A stretch of 64,000 nt of DNA, from NCBI GenBank assembly GCA_002840155.1, contig PGZH01000009.1, positions 223,255 to 287,254 of the forward strand. Direction: 5' to 3'. Of this stretch, positions 43,741-52,890 are shown one piece after another. The DNA comes from Gammaproteobacteria bacterium HGW-Gammaproteobacteria-13 (lineage in GTDB: Bacteria; Pseudomonadota; Gammaproteobacteria; Pseudomonadales; Pseudomonadaceae). The notes beneath the pieces were generated by a model, which saw only the letters and a list, made by a program, of their open reading frames with translations, searched no databases and was not told where the DNA came from. A program made the translations under genes and the position numbers. Positions within the stretch are counted from its first letter, which is position 1. The number at the start of each line of letters is the position of its first letter.

Positions 43741-44403
43741 ATGCCCAGCGCACCTGCCAGCTATCGCATCAAATATTCCACCCTGAGCATTGGCCTGGAG
43801 GATTTTCACCTGTGTTCCCTGCGCGACAAACAGCAGTTCGCCGACCTCGACGGCCTGGCGGAAAAAGCCGGAATCTCCTCGGCCACCTGGTCGCTATTTG
43901 GTCAGCTCTGGCCGGCCGGTGAAGTGCTGGCGCAAACCCTGAGCGGTATGGCGGTGGAAGGGCTGCGGATTCTTGAGCTGGGCTGCGGCCTGGGGCTGAC
44001 CAGCCTGGTGCTGCAGCGCCTGGGGGCGGATATCACCGCCAGCGACTACCACCCGCTGGCCGGCGAGTTTCTGCTGCGCAATGCCGCGCTTAATCAACTG
44101 CAACCGGTGCCTTATCAGAGCTGCGACTGGGCCGAGGAGTATCTGCAACTGGGCCTGTTCGATTTGGTGATCGGCAGCGATCTGCTTTACGAGCGTGACC
44201 ACCCCAGCCTGCTGGCCGGGTTTATCGACCGCCATTGCAATCGCCATGCGGCGGTGCTGATCGTCGACCCGGGTCGTGGCAACAGCGCGCGGTTTTCCCG
44301 GCATATGCTGGAGCACGGCTACCTGCAACTGGCCGATAGCCTGAACCTGCTGGATAACCCGGATGCGCCGTTTAAAGGGCGCATCCTCAGTTATCGGCGT
44401 TAG
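43741..44403 (+). CDS. SAM-dependent methyltransferase
   Basis: 220 residues. Motif I is LELGCGLGLTSL, motif II-like SDYHP, and VIGSDLLYERDHPSLL is the DxxY-type motif of METTL21-like protein lysine methyltransferases. The true substrate is unknown. Divergent from the diguanylate cyclase and convergent with the guanidine carboxylase. Confidence 0.85.
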   Translation: MPSAPASYRIKYSTLSIGLEDFHLCSLRDKQQFADLDGLAEKAGISSATWSLFGQLWPAGEVLAQTLSGMAVEGLRILELGCGLGLTSLVLQRLGADITASDYHPLAGEFLLRNAALNQLQPVPYQSCDWAEEYLQLGLFDLVIGSDLLYERDHPSLLAGFIDRHCNRHAAVLIVDPGRGNSARFSRHMLEHGYLQLADSLNLLDNPDAPFKGRILSYRR

Positions 44404-44410
44404 TAGTGTT

Positions 44411-44499
44411 GTGGGAGGGGCTTTAGCCGCGAATGGCCAAGCCATTCCCGCAGTGACGGCATCGCGGCTAAAGCGGAGCGCCGCCCGACCCCTCCCGTG
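44411..44499. repeat. REP-family palindrome between convergent genes
   Basis: GTGGGAGGGGCTTTAGCCGCGA at the left, ATCGCGGCTAAAGCGGAGCG and CCCCTCCC at the right. Very close to the version inside phnN (same GCGGAGCGCCGCCCG segment). Confidence 0.9.
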
Positions 44500-44510
44500 C
44501 GGGTTGCTGC

Positions 44511-47500
44511 TTAGACTTCCTCCAGCACCACCACGCGTTGCCCCGCGCGCACTGGCGAGCCGGGTTGTACGCGCACCTCACGCACCACGCCATCACGCGG
44601 GGCGAGCAGGGGGATTTCCATCTTCATCGACTCCAGTATCACCAGCACATCGCCGGCTTTGACCTGGTCGCCTTCGCTTACCTGCACTTGCCAGAGGTTG
44701 CCGGCGATATGGCTGTCGATGCTGTGCAGGCCGGCGCCGAGCGGGGCGTCTTCGCCGAGATCGGCGGCCACTTCCTCACTCTCGTAGTGCGCCTGGCCAG
44801 AGGCGATCCAGCGTTGGCGTTCGGCGTCAAAGGCGGCGCGTTGTTGGTTACGGAATGCGTCGATGCCCTCAGCCTCGCGGTCGAGAAAGGTCTGGTAATC
44901 GGCCAGGGCCAGTTCGCTGTGCTCGATACGCAAGTCATAGCGGCCCAGGGGGAAGTCACGGCGGATACGCTGCAGCTCGTCCGCCGAGACCGGGTAAAAG
45001 CGGATTTGGTCGAAGAAGCGCAATAGCCAAGGCTTGCCGTCGAAGGCGGCGACTTCGCGGTAGCGGTTCCACATTTGCAGGGTGCGGCCGACGAACTGGT
45101 AGCCGCCGGGGCCTTCCATGCCGTACACGCACATATAGGCGCCGCCGATGCCCACCGAGTTTTCTGCGGTCCAGGTGCGCGCCGGGTTGTACTTGGTGGT
45201 GACCAGGCGATGGCGTGGATCGAGCGGGGTGGCCACCGGCGCGCCGAGGTAGACATCGCCCAGGCCCATGACCAGATAGCTGGCTTCAAAGACCGTTCTG
45301 TACACCTCATCGAGATTGGGCAGGTCGTTGATGCGGCGGATAAATTCCAGATTGCTCGGGCACCAGGGCGCGTCCTTGCGCACCGTGGTCATATATTTCT
45401 CGATGGCCAGCTGACAAGCCGGATCGTCCCAGGACAGCGGCAGATGGACGATGCGCGACGGCACACGCAGATCCTGCGCGGCGCACACGGCGTCCCATTC
45501 GCCGGCGACGATGCCGAGCAGATCGCCAAGGGCCAGGGTTTCCGGCTGGTAATGCACCTGCAACGAGCGGATGCCCGGAGTGAGGTCGATCACGCCGTTA
45601 AGGTTCAATGCTTCCAGCGCCTGCATCAGTGCGTGACCACGGAAGCGCAACACCAGATCCAGCTCGGGTGCGCCGATTTCCAGCAGCAGGTGGGTGTCAC
45701 CGGACAGGCGCGCGACCAGGCGGGTATCCGCCTTGCCGATATCGAGCACGATGGGGGAGGTGAGGGTATGGGCTGTTGTAGGAGCCAGCTTGCTGGCGAT
45801 CCTTTGGCATTGCTGATCGCGAGCAAGCTCGCTCCTACAAAGGTTGGTGCACTCAAGGTTTTGTGCTTTAGCCAATTGCCGTGCGACTTCAATACTGACC
45901 GGCGCAAAACGCACTTTATCGCCGGCTTTCAACTGCCCCAGCTGCCACAGATCCGCCTCGATAATCGTCACCGGGCAAACAAAACCGCCCAGGCTCGGGC
46001 CGTCCGGGCCGAGGATTACCGGCATGTCACCGGTAAAGTCCACCGCGCCGATGGCGTAGGGGTTGTCGTGGATATTCGAGGGGTGCAGTCCGGCTTCGCC
46101 GCCGCTGTCGCGTACCCACTCGGGTTTTGGCCCGATTAGGCGCACGCCGGTGCGGCTGGAGTTGAAGTGCACTTCCCAGTCGGTGGCGAAGAAGGTTTCG
46201 ATATAGGCCGGGGTGAAGTATTCCGGCGCGCCATGCGGGCCGTAGATCACGCGGATTTCGCGCACAGCGGGCAGCCCAGGGCACAGCGCGGCGGGCAGTT
46301 GCGCACCGCTGTCCGAATCGCTCAATGCCGGGATATGCAGTACATCACCGGCGCGTAGTGCGCGGCCGCCGTGGCCGCCGAACTGGCCGAGGGTGAAGGT
46401 GCTTTTGCTGCCGAGATAATCCGGCACCTGCACACCGCCACGCAGGCTCAAATAGCTACGTGCCCCCGCGCCAGCAATGGTGCCAAGGCTTAGGGTGCTG
46501 CCAGCTTTGATCAGCAGCGCGGTATTCAGTGGCTGCTCAATACCATCGACGCTCAGTGGGATTGGTGCACCAGTGACCGCCACCAGCGCATCGGTGTTAA
46601 AGCGCAGGGTCGGGCCGCTCATGGTGATTTCCAGGCCAGCGGCATCTGCCGCGTTGCCCAGCAGACGATTGCCCAGGCGCAGGGCGCGGCTGTCCATTGG
46701 CCCGGATGGCGGTACGCCGACGGCCCAGTAGCCGAGGCGGCCGGGGACGTCCTGCACCGTGGTCTGGGTGCCGGCGCTTAGCACCTCGAAGGTGTTGGCC
46801 TGGTAGACCAGGCCTTCCAGGCAGCGGGTCCAGGGGTGGCCGCTGGCGAACGGTGCGTCCGTTAGGATCTGGCGCAGGTACTGGCTATTGGTTTCCACGC
46901 CATATAGCACTGTGTCGGCCAGGGCCTGATCCAGCGCCGCGCTGGCCTGCTCGCGGCTATCGGCCCAGGTGATGACCTTGGCGATCATCGGGTCGAAGTA
47001 GGGCGGGATCTCGCAGCCGGCTTCGACCCAGGTATCAATACGCAGTGCTTTGCCATCGGCCTTGGGGAAGTCCACGGCGGTAAGCAGGCCGGGGCTCGGT
47101 TGGAAGTCGCGGCCCGGATCTTCTGCGTACAGGCGCGCTTGAATGGCATGGCCACTGGGTTTCAGACCTTTCGCCAGTTCACTTAACGGCGCCAGATCGC
47201 CAGCCGCCAGTTCGATCATCCAGCGCACCAGATCGACGCCCCACACCTGTTCGGTGACGCCGTGTTCGACCTGTAGGCGTGTGTTCACCTCAAGGAAATA
47301 GAAGCGTGCCGCCTCGCTGTCGTAGACGAATTCCACGGTGCCGGCGCTGCGGTAGCTGACCGCCTTGGCCAGCTTGATCGCTGCGGCGCAGAGTTCATCG
47401 GCCATGCCGGCCGGCAGGTTGGGTGCCGGGGTTTCTTCCAGCACCTTCTGGTTGCGCCGCTGCACCGAGCAGTCGCGCACGCCGAGGGCCAGCACTTCGC

Positions 47501-48152
47501 CGCGACCATCGCCAAATACCTGTACTTCCAGGTGGCGGGCGCGCTGGATGTATTTTTCGATAAACACGCCGCTGTCGCTGAAGTTGTTCTGCCCCAGGCG
47601 TTTGACCGCCTCGAAGGCGTCACTGAGCTCGGCGGCACTGTTGCACACGCGCATACCGATGCCGCCACCGCCGGCGGTGCTTTTCAGCATCACCGGGTAG
47701 CCGACCTGTTCGCCTGCGACCAACGCTGCGTCGAGGTTTTCCAGCAGTTCGGTGCCTTCAAGCATCGGCACGCCATGCTGTTTGGCCAGGGCGCGGGCGG
47801 TGTGCTTCAGGCCGAAAACGCGCAGCTGTTCCGGCGTTGGGCCGACAAAGGCAATGCCGGCGGCTTCGCAGGCTTCGGCAAAGGCGGCGTTCTCGGAGAG
47901 GAAGCCGTAACCGGGGTGAATGGCCGTGGCACCGCTTTGCTTGGCCACGGCGAGAATCTTCTCGACCACCAGATAGGTATTGGCTGCCGGGCCTTCGCCC
48001 AGGCTGTGCGCTTCGTCGGCCTGTTGGATATGCAGGCTGGCGGCGTCGGCTTCGGAATACACGGCTACGCCCTGTACATCAAGGGCGCGTAGCGTACGCA
48101 GGATGCGGCAGGCGATGGCGCCACGGTTGGCGATCAGCAGTTTAGTGAACAT
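44511..48152 (-). CDS. Biotin-dependent guanidine (urea) carboxylase with an in-frame REP insertion
   Basis: 1213 residues. Order: biotin carboxylase (1-450; FTKLLIANRGAIACRI, KSTAGGGGIGMRVC), AHS2/KipA-like carboxyltransferase (about 460-770), AHS1/KipI-like (about 800-1010), further linker and a biotinyl domain with ESMKMEI, biotinyl-lysine about 1177. Enzymes of this family, when next to DUF1989 genes and guanidine riboswitches, carboxylate guanidine. Residues about 771-793 (LCRSELARDQQCQRIASKLA) are encoded by a REP repeat that falls in the AHS2-AHS1 linker. Last gene of the cluster; no allophanate hydrolase follows. Confidence 0.92.
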   Translation of the reverse strand: MFTKLLIANRGAIACRILRTLRALDVQGVAVYSEADAASLHIQQADEAHSLGEGPAANTYLVVEKILAVAKQSGATAIHPGYGFLSENAAFAEACEAAGIAFVGPTPEQLRVFGLKHTARALAKQHGVPMLEGTELLENLDAALVAGEQVGYPVMLKSTAGGGGIGMRVCNSAAELSDAFEAVKRLGQNNFSDSGVFIEKYIQRARHLEVQVFGDGRGEVLALGVRDCSVQRRNQKVLEETPAPNLPAGMADELCAAAIKLAKAVSYRSAGTVEFVYDSEAARFYFLEVNTRLQVEHGVTEQVWGVDLVRWMIELAAGDLAPLSELAKGLKPSGHAIQARLYAEDPGRDFQPSPGLLTAVDFPKADGKALRIDTWVEAGCEIPPYFDPMIAKVITWADSREQASAALDQALADTVLYGVETNSQYLRQILTDAPFASGHPWTRCLEGLVYQANTFEVLSAGTQTTVQDVPGRLGYWAVGVPPSGPMDSRALRLGNRLLGNAADAAGLEITMSGPTLRFNTDALVAVTGAPIPLSVDGIEQPLNTALLIKAGSTLSLGTIAGAGARSYLSLRGGVQVPDYLGSKSTFTLGQFGGHGGRALRAGDVLHIPALSDSDSGAQLPAALCPGLPAVREIRVIYGPHGAPEYFTPAYIETFFATDWEVHFNSSRTGVRLIGPKPEWVRDSGGEAGLHPSNIHDNPYAIGAVDFTGDMPVILGPDGPSLGGFVCPVTIIEADLWQLGQLKAGDKVRFAPVSIEVARQLAKAQNLECTNLCRSELARDQQCQRIASKLAPTTAHTLTSPIVLDIGKADTRLVARLSGDTHLLLEIGAPELDLVLRFRGHALMQALEALNLNGVIDLTPGIRSLQVHYQPETLALGDLLGIVAGEWDAVCAAQDLRVPSRIVHLPLSWDDPACQLAIEKYMTTVRKDAPWCPSNLEFIRRINDLPNLDEVYRTVFEASYLVMGLGDVYLGAPVATPLDPRHRLVTTKYNPARTWTAENSVGIGGAYMCVYGMEGPGGYQFVGRTLQMWNRYREVAAFDGKPWLLRFFDQIRFYPVSADELQRIRRDFPLGRYDLRIEHSELALADYQTFLDREAEGIDAFRNQQRAAFDAERQRWIASGQAHYESEEVAADLGEDAPLGAGLHSIDSHIAGNLWQVQVSEGDQVKAGDVLVILESMKMEIPLLAPRDGVVREVRVQPGSPVRAGQRVVVLEEV
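45776..45841. repeat. REP doublet inside the guanidine carboxylase gene
   Basis: TTGTAGGAGCCAGCTTGCTGGCGAT and ATCGCGAGCAAGCTCGCTCCTACAA are the two arms of a Pseudomonas REP pair; 66 bp, a multiple of three, translated without a stop. Confidence 0.92.
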
Positions 48153-48225
48153 TCGAGGTGTCCTCGAAGGGGCGGGCCGTCCCGCGGTATTGGGTCTGCA
48201 CCACGGTCGTCCGTGGTGGAAAATT

Positions 48226-48286
48226 CGTAGCCCGGATGCAATCCGGGGTGATGCTGTGGTTTTCCCCGGATTGCATCCGGGCTACG
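48226..48286. repeat. Palindromic repeat B, copy 2
   Basis: GTAGCCCGGATGCAATCCGGGG ... CCCCGGATTGCATCCGGGCTAC, as at 22090-22150, in the spacer upstream of the carboxylase gene. Confidence 0.9.
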
Positions 48287-48296
48287 TTCACCACTC

Positions 48297-48358
48297 TTGG
48301 AGGGGCTTTAGCCGCGAGCTTTTAAGGTCAATTGCTCGCGGCTAAAGCCCCTCCCACA
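48297..48358. repeat. REP doublet upstream of the carboxylase gene
   Basis: GGAGGGGCTTTAGCCGCGAGC and GCTCGCGGCTAAAGCCCCTCC face each other. With repeat B they fill the 217-bp spacer between the deiminase and carboxylase genes. Confidence 0.9.
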
Positions 48359-48369
48359 TCCGTCTTTGT

Positions 48370-49005
48370 TCAGTCCCACACCAGCACCTCAGCCGGAGTC
48401 GGGTTGTAGCCGTTGCACGGGTTGTTCAGTTGCGGGCAGTTGGAGATCAGCACGATCACATCCATGTGCGCCTTGAGCTCGACGTATTTGCCGGCGGCGG
48501 AGATGCCGTCTTCAAAGGTCAGGCCGCCTTCGGGCGTCACCGGCACGTTCATAAAGAAGTTGATATTGGCGCTGATGTCAGCCTTGTTCAGGCGGCCGTC
48601 ATGCAGGCTTGCGCGCAAAAAGTTGTCGCGGCAGCTGTGCATATAGCGTTTGTCCAGGGCGTAGCGCACGGTGTTGCTCTCCTGGGCGCAGGCGCCGCCG
48701 AGGGTGTCGTGGCGGCCGCAGGTGTCGGCGCTGATGGTCAGCATCGGCGCGCCGAGGTTGGAGTACAGCACGCTGCCGGTGGTCAGATAGACGCGATTCT
48801 GTTTGCGCAGGGTGCGTTGCACGTCATAGCGCTCGCGCGGGTTGCGCGCCGAATAGAACAGCGTATCGACCGCCTGATTGCCTTCCAGATCGAGCAGGCG
48901 CAGGGTCTGGCCGGCTTTTACTTCGCAGAGAAAGGGGTCGCCAGCGGCGATGGTGGCGCGGTACACCGCGGCTTCCGGGTGCTTGTCGCTTGAGATAAGA
49001 GTCAT
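48370..49005 (-). CDS. Carboxyguanidine deiminase subunit (UAAP2 type, DUF1989)
   Basis: 211 residues of the DUF1989 family: [33 protein letters not shown], and the Cys/His-rich metal-site region [23 protein letters not shown]2-type proteins pair with UAAP1 as the carboxyguanidine deiminase (CgdAB), producing allophanate from carboxyguanidine. It lies 11 nt after its partner gene. Confidence 0.88.
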   Translation of the reverse strand: MTLISSDKHPEAAVYRATIAAGDPFLCEVKAGQTLRLLDLEGNQAVDTLFYSARNPRERYDVQRTLRKQNRVYLTTGSVLYSNLGAPMLTISADTCGRHDTLGGACAQESNTVRYALDKRYMHSCRDNFLRASLHDGRLNKADISANINFFMNVPVTPEGGLTFEDGISAAGKYVELKAHMDVIVLISNCPQLNNPCNGYNPTPAEVLVWD

Positions 49006-49016
49006 GCTGGCCGGCC

Positions 49017-49745
49017 TCAGATATACAGACGTTCGGTGTTATGGAAACCACGCTGGTTTTCCGGGCGCGAGGTGCGGCACAGCACGCTGATGCCGTCGCT
49101 TTCAACCTTGTGCCAGCTCAGTTGCAGCGGCTTAGGCGCGTAGTCGGGGTTGGGGTCCATGGGGTGTTGCAGGGCGGTGAGTACCACCAGGGTGTCCATC
49201 GGTGCGTACAGCTCGATGTAGTCGCCGGCCTTGGAATTGCCCGGCTGGAAGTGGAAGCAGCCGGCGCTGTCGACCGTGACCTTGCTGAACAGGTTGAGGC
49301 ACATCAGCAGGTCGGCAAGACCCAGGTTCCACTTGCCCATTTCCACCAGCAGGTTGTCCACGCCGTTGCGGAAGAAACCGTTGCGCAATTGCTGATAGTT
49401 GCCGCTGCCGTACTTCTCCTGCACCTCGGTGGCGTTCAGTACGCCGCCGAAGCTGTCATGCCAGCCGCAGGTATCAAAGGTGATCGCAGCGAGCACGCGG
49501 CCCATATCCGAATACAGGCAGTGGCCGGCGGTGAGCTTGGCGGTGTGCTGGCATTTGAGGCTATCCGGCAGGTTCAGCCGTTCGCTTTTCTCGGCTGCGT
49601 TAAGCAGCAGCAGGCTGGCATTGGCGCCGCCTTCAAGGTCGGTAATGCGCAGCAACTGGCCGCGCTTGAGGACGAAGGAGGTATGCCCGCCACCGGGAAC
49701 GAGTTCCTCGTAGAGCGTGGGGCGCAAGTTTAAAGAGGCAGTCAT
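49017..49745 (-). CDS. Carboxyguanidine deiminase subunit (UAAP1 type, DUF1989)
   Basis: 242 residues. The family blocks are [31 protein letters not shown] and [16 protein letters not shown], the latter parallel to the metal-site block of its partner. The two DUF1989 proteins form the second enzyme of guanidine breakdown. Starts 9 nt after the ABC ATPase stop. Confidence 0.88.
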   Translation of the reverse strand: MTASLNLRPTLYEELVPGGGHTSFVLKRGQLLRITDLEGGANASLLLLNAAEKSERLNLPDSLKCQHTAKLTAGHCLYSDMGRVLAAITFDTCGWHDSFGGVLNATEVQEKYGSGNYQQLRNGFFRNGVDNLLVEMGKWNLGLADLLMCLNLFSKVTVDSAGCFHFQPGNSKAGDYIELYAPMDTLVVLTALQHPMDPNPDYAPKPLQLSWHKVESDGISVLCRTSRPENQRGFHNTERLYI

Positions 49746-49754
49746 CGGGTACTC

Positions 49755-50549
49755 CTACAGGGCCGGTTGCAGGTTGCCGCTGATATGCGCGGGCAACGCT
49801 TCGACGGCGGCGCGGGTAGCGCGGCGGTCGCTGTTGAGGGGGATGTCGTAGGTGATGCGCGCGCCGAAAGCGTTCGGCGCGTGCGGGTCAACGCGGGTCT
49901 TGTCGAACACCAGCAGGCGGGTGCCGAGGCTGAAGCCTTCGCTCAGGTCGTGGGTGACCATAAATACGGTGAGCTTGGTTTCGTGCCACAGCTCCAGCAG
50001 CAGGCCGTGCATGTCCTTGCGGATGCCGGGGTCGAGGGCGCCGAATGGCTCATCGAGCAGCAAGACGCGCGGTTGCATGATCAGCGCCTGGGCAATCGCC
50101 AGGCGTTGCTGCATGCCGCCGGAGAGCTGGCTGGGGTATTTGTCCAGGGCATGGCCGAGGCCGACCTTGTGCAGAATCACCGCTGCCTGTTCGCGGGCTT
50201 CGCGCTTGGCGGCGCCAAACAGTCGGCCGAGCAATTTCGAGCGCGGCAACTCCAGGCCGATGGCGACGTTATCCAGCACAGTCAGGTGCGGGAACACCGA
50301 GTAGCGCTGAAATACCACGCCACGGCTGCTATCGGGTTCGGCAGCCAGCGGCTCACCACCAAGCAGAATCTCGCCACGACTGGCGCGCTCCTGACCGAGC
50401 AGCAGGCGCAGAAAGGTCGATTTGCCGCAGCCGGATGCACCGACCAGGGTGCAGAATTCGCCTTCGTTGATCGACAGGTTGAGTCTTTCCAGCACGACCT
50501 GATCGCCGTACTCCTGCCAGACGTTCTTCACTTCGATAAAGGCGCTCAT
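49755..50549 (-). CDS. ABC transporter ATPase (guanidine-linked importer)
   Basis: 264 residues from the ATG at 50549. Walker A GASGCGKST, signature LSGGMQQRLAIAQAL, Walker B VLLLDEPFGALD, switch VTHDLSEG; of the nitrate/sulfonate/taurine importer class. It overlaps the permease gene by 4 nt (ATGA). By context the substrate is guanidine or a related compound. Confidence 0.92.
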   Translation of the reverse strand: MSAFIEVKNVWQEYGDQVVLERLNLSINEGEFCTLVGASGCGKSTFLRLLLGQERASRGEILLGGEPLAAEPDSSRGVVFQRYSVFPHLTVLDNVAIGLELPRSKLLGRLFGAAKREAREQAAVILHKVGLGHALDKYPSQLSGGMQQRLAIAQALIMQPRVLLLDEPFGALDPGIRKDMHGLLLELWHETKLTVFMVTHDLSEGFSLGTRLLVFDKTRVDPHAPNAFGARITYDIPLNSDRRATRAAVEALPAHISGNLQPAL

Positions 50550-51361
50550 GCCTTGGCTCCCTCGTACCAGGGGAAGCACACGCGGATGGTCTGGCGCAGG
50601 CCGAGATCCATTAGCCAGGCGAGCAGGGTGATCCACACCACGTACGGCAGAATCACGTCCATGGCCATATAGCGGCGCACCAGGAAGATCCGGTAGCCCA
50701 GGCCATCGGTGCTGGCGATGGCCTCGGCGGCAATCAGAAACAGCCAGGCCGAACCGAGCATCAGGCGCAGGGAGATCAGCAGGCGCGGCAGCAGTTGCGG
50801 CAGCACCACACGCAGAATAAGGGTCCAGGTGCTGGCGCCGAGTGTCTGCGCCTTGATCAGGATTTCCTGAGGAATTTCCCGAGCGCGTTGTTCCAGGTCG
50901 CGGGCGATGCAGGGGGTGATGCCGATGACGATCAGCATCACCTTGGACAACTCGCCGAGGCCGAAAACGATAAACAGGATGGGCAGAATCGCCAGCGGCG
51001 GCACCATCGACAGCACTGTGAGCAGCGGCGACAACGGCGCGCCAAATAGCGGAATGATGCCCGCCGCGATACCCAGGCATAGCCCGGCGATGGCGGCGAT
51101 GCCGATGCCCATGGCCAGGCGTGACAGGCTGGCGGCGCTGTCCTGCCAGAACAGGTAGTTGCCGCTGCGCTTGTCCTCGGTAAAGGCCAGGCGATCAACC
51201 GCCGCCACCATCTGGCTGGCGCTGGGCAGCAGTTTGTCGTTGGGGTTTTCCGTCAGCCGCTGCGCCGAGCCTGCGAAATAGGCAAACAGCAGCAGGGCGA
51301 AGGGCAGCAGGATCAACAGCAGGCGACCGCTGCGATCCGGGTGGCGGTTGATCAGGCGCAT
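50546..51361 (-). CDS. ABC transporter permease (guanidine-linked importer)
   Basis: 271 residues from the ATG at 51361 (a TTG at 51379 is in frame). Several membrane helices (LLLILLPFALLLFAYFAG, IGIAAIAGLCLGIAAGIIPLFG and others) and the EAA-type loop EILIKAQTLGASTWTLILRVVLPQLLPR. Nitrate/taurine-type permease. A BOX-like repeat lies between it and the upstream binding-protein gene. Confidence 0.92.
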   Translation of the reverse strand: MRLINRHPDRSGRLLLILLPFALLLFAYFAGSAQRLTENPNDKLLPSASQMVAAVDRLAFTEDKRSGNYLFWQDSAASLSRLAMGIGIAAIAGLCLGIAAGIIPLFGAPLSPLLTVLSMVPPLAILPILFIVFGLGELSKVMLIVIGITPCIARDLEQRAREIPQEILIKAQTLGASTWTLILRVVLPQLLPRLLISLRLMLGSAWLFLIAAEAIASTDGLGYRIFLVRRYMAMDVILPYVVWITLLAWLMDLGLRQTIRVCFPWYEGAKA

Positions 51362-51385
51362 GGCAAGCTCTCGAAGCAAAGTGGG

Positions 51386-51463
51386 CGTAGGGTGGATGGC
51401 GCTTTACCCATCCACCACCACCCCGGATTCACGGTGGATGAAAAGAGCGTCATCCACCCTACG
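51386..51463. repeat. BOX-like palindromic repeat A, copy 3
   Basis: CGTAGGGTGGATGGCG at the left end and CGTCATCCACCCTACG at the right, with internal CATCCACC/GGTGGATG arms, sitting between the permease and binding-protein genes. Confidence 0.88.
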
Positions 51464-51469
51464 GAGCGG

Positions 51470-52537
51470 TCAGAGCGTGCCGTCAGCCGCCATCTGCATA
51501 TAGCTGGGGTCGAAGCGCAGCTTGAGGTTGCCGGTGTTGCCGGTAGTCACGCCCTTGGCGAAGCCCATACCGATGGCATCGGCACTTTGCGCGCCTTCAC
51601 CGAGTAGGCCGTGGCCGAAGGAGAACTCCGCGACCTTGGTCATGGTGGCCGGCAGTTTCGGGCTGGTGGCGAAGGCCACGGCGTCCTTGGCCGAATAGAA
51701 CATCTTGGTCGCTGCAAGCTGTGCTTCGTAGCCAGCCAGGTCAGTGCCGGAGGCTTTGGCCATATGTTCGCGAGCGGCTTTGCCGGCCGGGGTGTCGGCA
51801 CTCATGGTGGCCATGATTTCGTACCAGGCGCCGGTCAGCGCTTTGCCGAAGGTCGGGTTGTCCTTAAGGGTGTCGCTGTTGACCACCATCAGGTCGATGA
51901 TTTCACCGGGGATCTGGCTGGAATCGAACACCTTGGTCACGTTGGGCGTGGCTTCGATCTCAGCCAGCAGCGGGTTCCAGGTGGTCACGGCGGTGACGTC
52001 GCTGGTGGAGAAGGCGGCGACCAGGTCGGCGTCGGAGGTGTTCACCACTTTCAGGTCTTTCTCGCTGAGGCCGGCTTTTTCCAGGCCGCGCGCCAGCAGG
52101 TAGTGGGAAACGGACAGCTCGACCAGGTTGACGTTCTGGCCCTTGAGATCGCCTAGGGTTTTCTTCTCGCCCTTGAGCACGACGCCGTCGTTGCCGTTGG
52201 AGAAGTCACCGATGATCAGCGCGGTGCTGTCCACGCCGCCGGCTGCCGGGATGGTCAGGGCATCCATATTGGTCATGGTGCAGCCGTCAAACTGGCCGGC
52301 GCTGTACTGGTTGATCGACTCGACGTAATCGTTGATCTGCACCACATCGATATTGATGTCGTACTTTTTCGCCCACTTGTCGACGATGCCTTCCGCGGCG
52401 CCGTATTCCCACGGCATCCAGCCGGCGTAGATGGTCCAGCAGACGCTGAAGTCGGATTTCGGCGCGGCGTGGCTATTGAGGCTGATGGCGGCGGCCAGGC
52501 CGGCGGCGAGTACTGAACACAGACGGGTCTTACGCAT
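51470..52537 (-). CDS. ABC substrate-binding protein, copy 2 (guanidine-linked)
   Basis: 355 residues from the ATG at 52537 (GGAGGCTCCACC). Signal peptide to NSHA, then FSVCWTIYAGWMPWEYG, FDGCTMTNMDALTIPAAGG and STALIIGDFSNG, shared nearly word for word with the paralogue at 52891. NMT1/taurine-type fold. The gene is preceded by its own guanidine-I riboswitch. Confidence 0.92.
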   Translation of the reverse strand: MRKTRLCSVLAAGLAAAISLNSHAAPKSDFSVCWTIYAGWMPWEYGAAEGIVDKWAKKYDINIDVVQINDYVESINQYSAGQFDGCTMTNMDALTIPAAGGVDSTALIIGDFSNGNDGVVLKGEKKTLGDLKGQNVNLVELSVSHYLLARGLEKAGLSEKDLKVVNTSDADLVAAFSTSDVTAVTTWNPLLAEIEATPNVTKVFDSSQIPGEIIDLMVVNSDTLKDNPTFGKALTGAWYEIMATMSADTPAGKAAREHMAKASGTDLAGYEAQLAATKMFYSAKDAVAFATSPKLPATMTKVAEFSFGHGLLGEGAQSADAIGMGFAKGVTTGNTGNLKLRFDPSYMQMAADGTL

Positions 52538-52600
52538 GGTGGAGCCTCCAGTTCGAGAAAGTACGGGCAGGAGTGCGCGGCGGTTCCCCACGGGTGGGGC

Positions 52601-52706
52601 GCGTTCTCCCGGGCTTTTATCCCGCCGTGTAACCTCGAAGGAGGTCGCCAACTCTCGGACCAGTCACCCGCAGATCTGTTGATCGCGGATCGGAACCCTA
52701 GTCAGC
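52601..52706 (-). ncRNA. Guanidine-I (ykkC) riboswitch 2
   Basis: On the minus strand: CTAGGGTTCCG (5' side), GGTCCGAGAGTTGG in the middle and ACGGCGGGATAAAAGCCCGG with GGAGA at the 3' side: the three conserved blocks of the guanidine-I aptamer, in order. It ends about 65 nt before the ATG of the binding-protein gene. The hairpin CCCCACCCGTGGGG just downstream (52587-52600) is a candidate expression-platform element. Confidence 0.95.
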
Positions 52707-52890
52707 TATTGCAAATTGTGGTGCCGCGATCCCGCCGCAGCGGGTTGTTCCTGCACAAGGTAGGTGTTGCGAACATCGTGCCAGCTCGATCTAGCGCGCT
52801 GGCACGCGGTTTCTGCCGGTGCTGGGCCAGGGTTGTGCGCCCTGGTGGTGCGTTATGGTGTCGGTGTGCTGCATTGCGAGGCGCTGGGCG

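Noticed and set aside
44511-48152. Plain urea carboxylase for urea use
   Set aside because: Two guanidine-I riboswitches and both DUF1989 subunits in the cluster point to guanidine as the physiological substrate.
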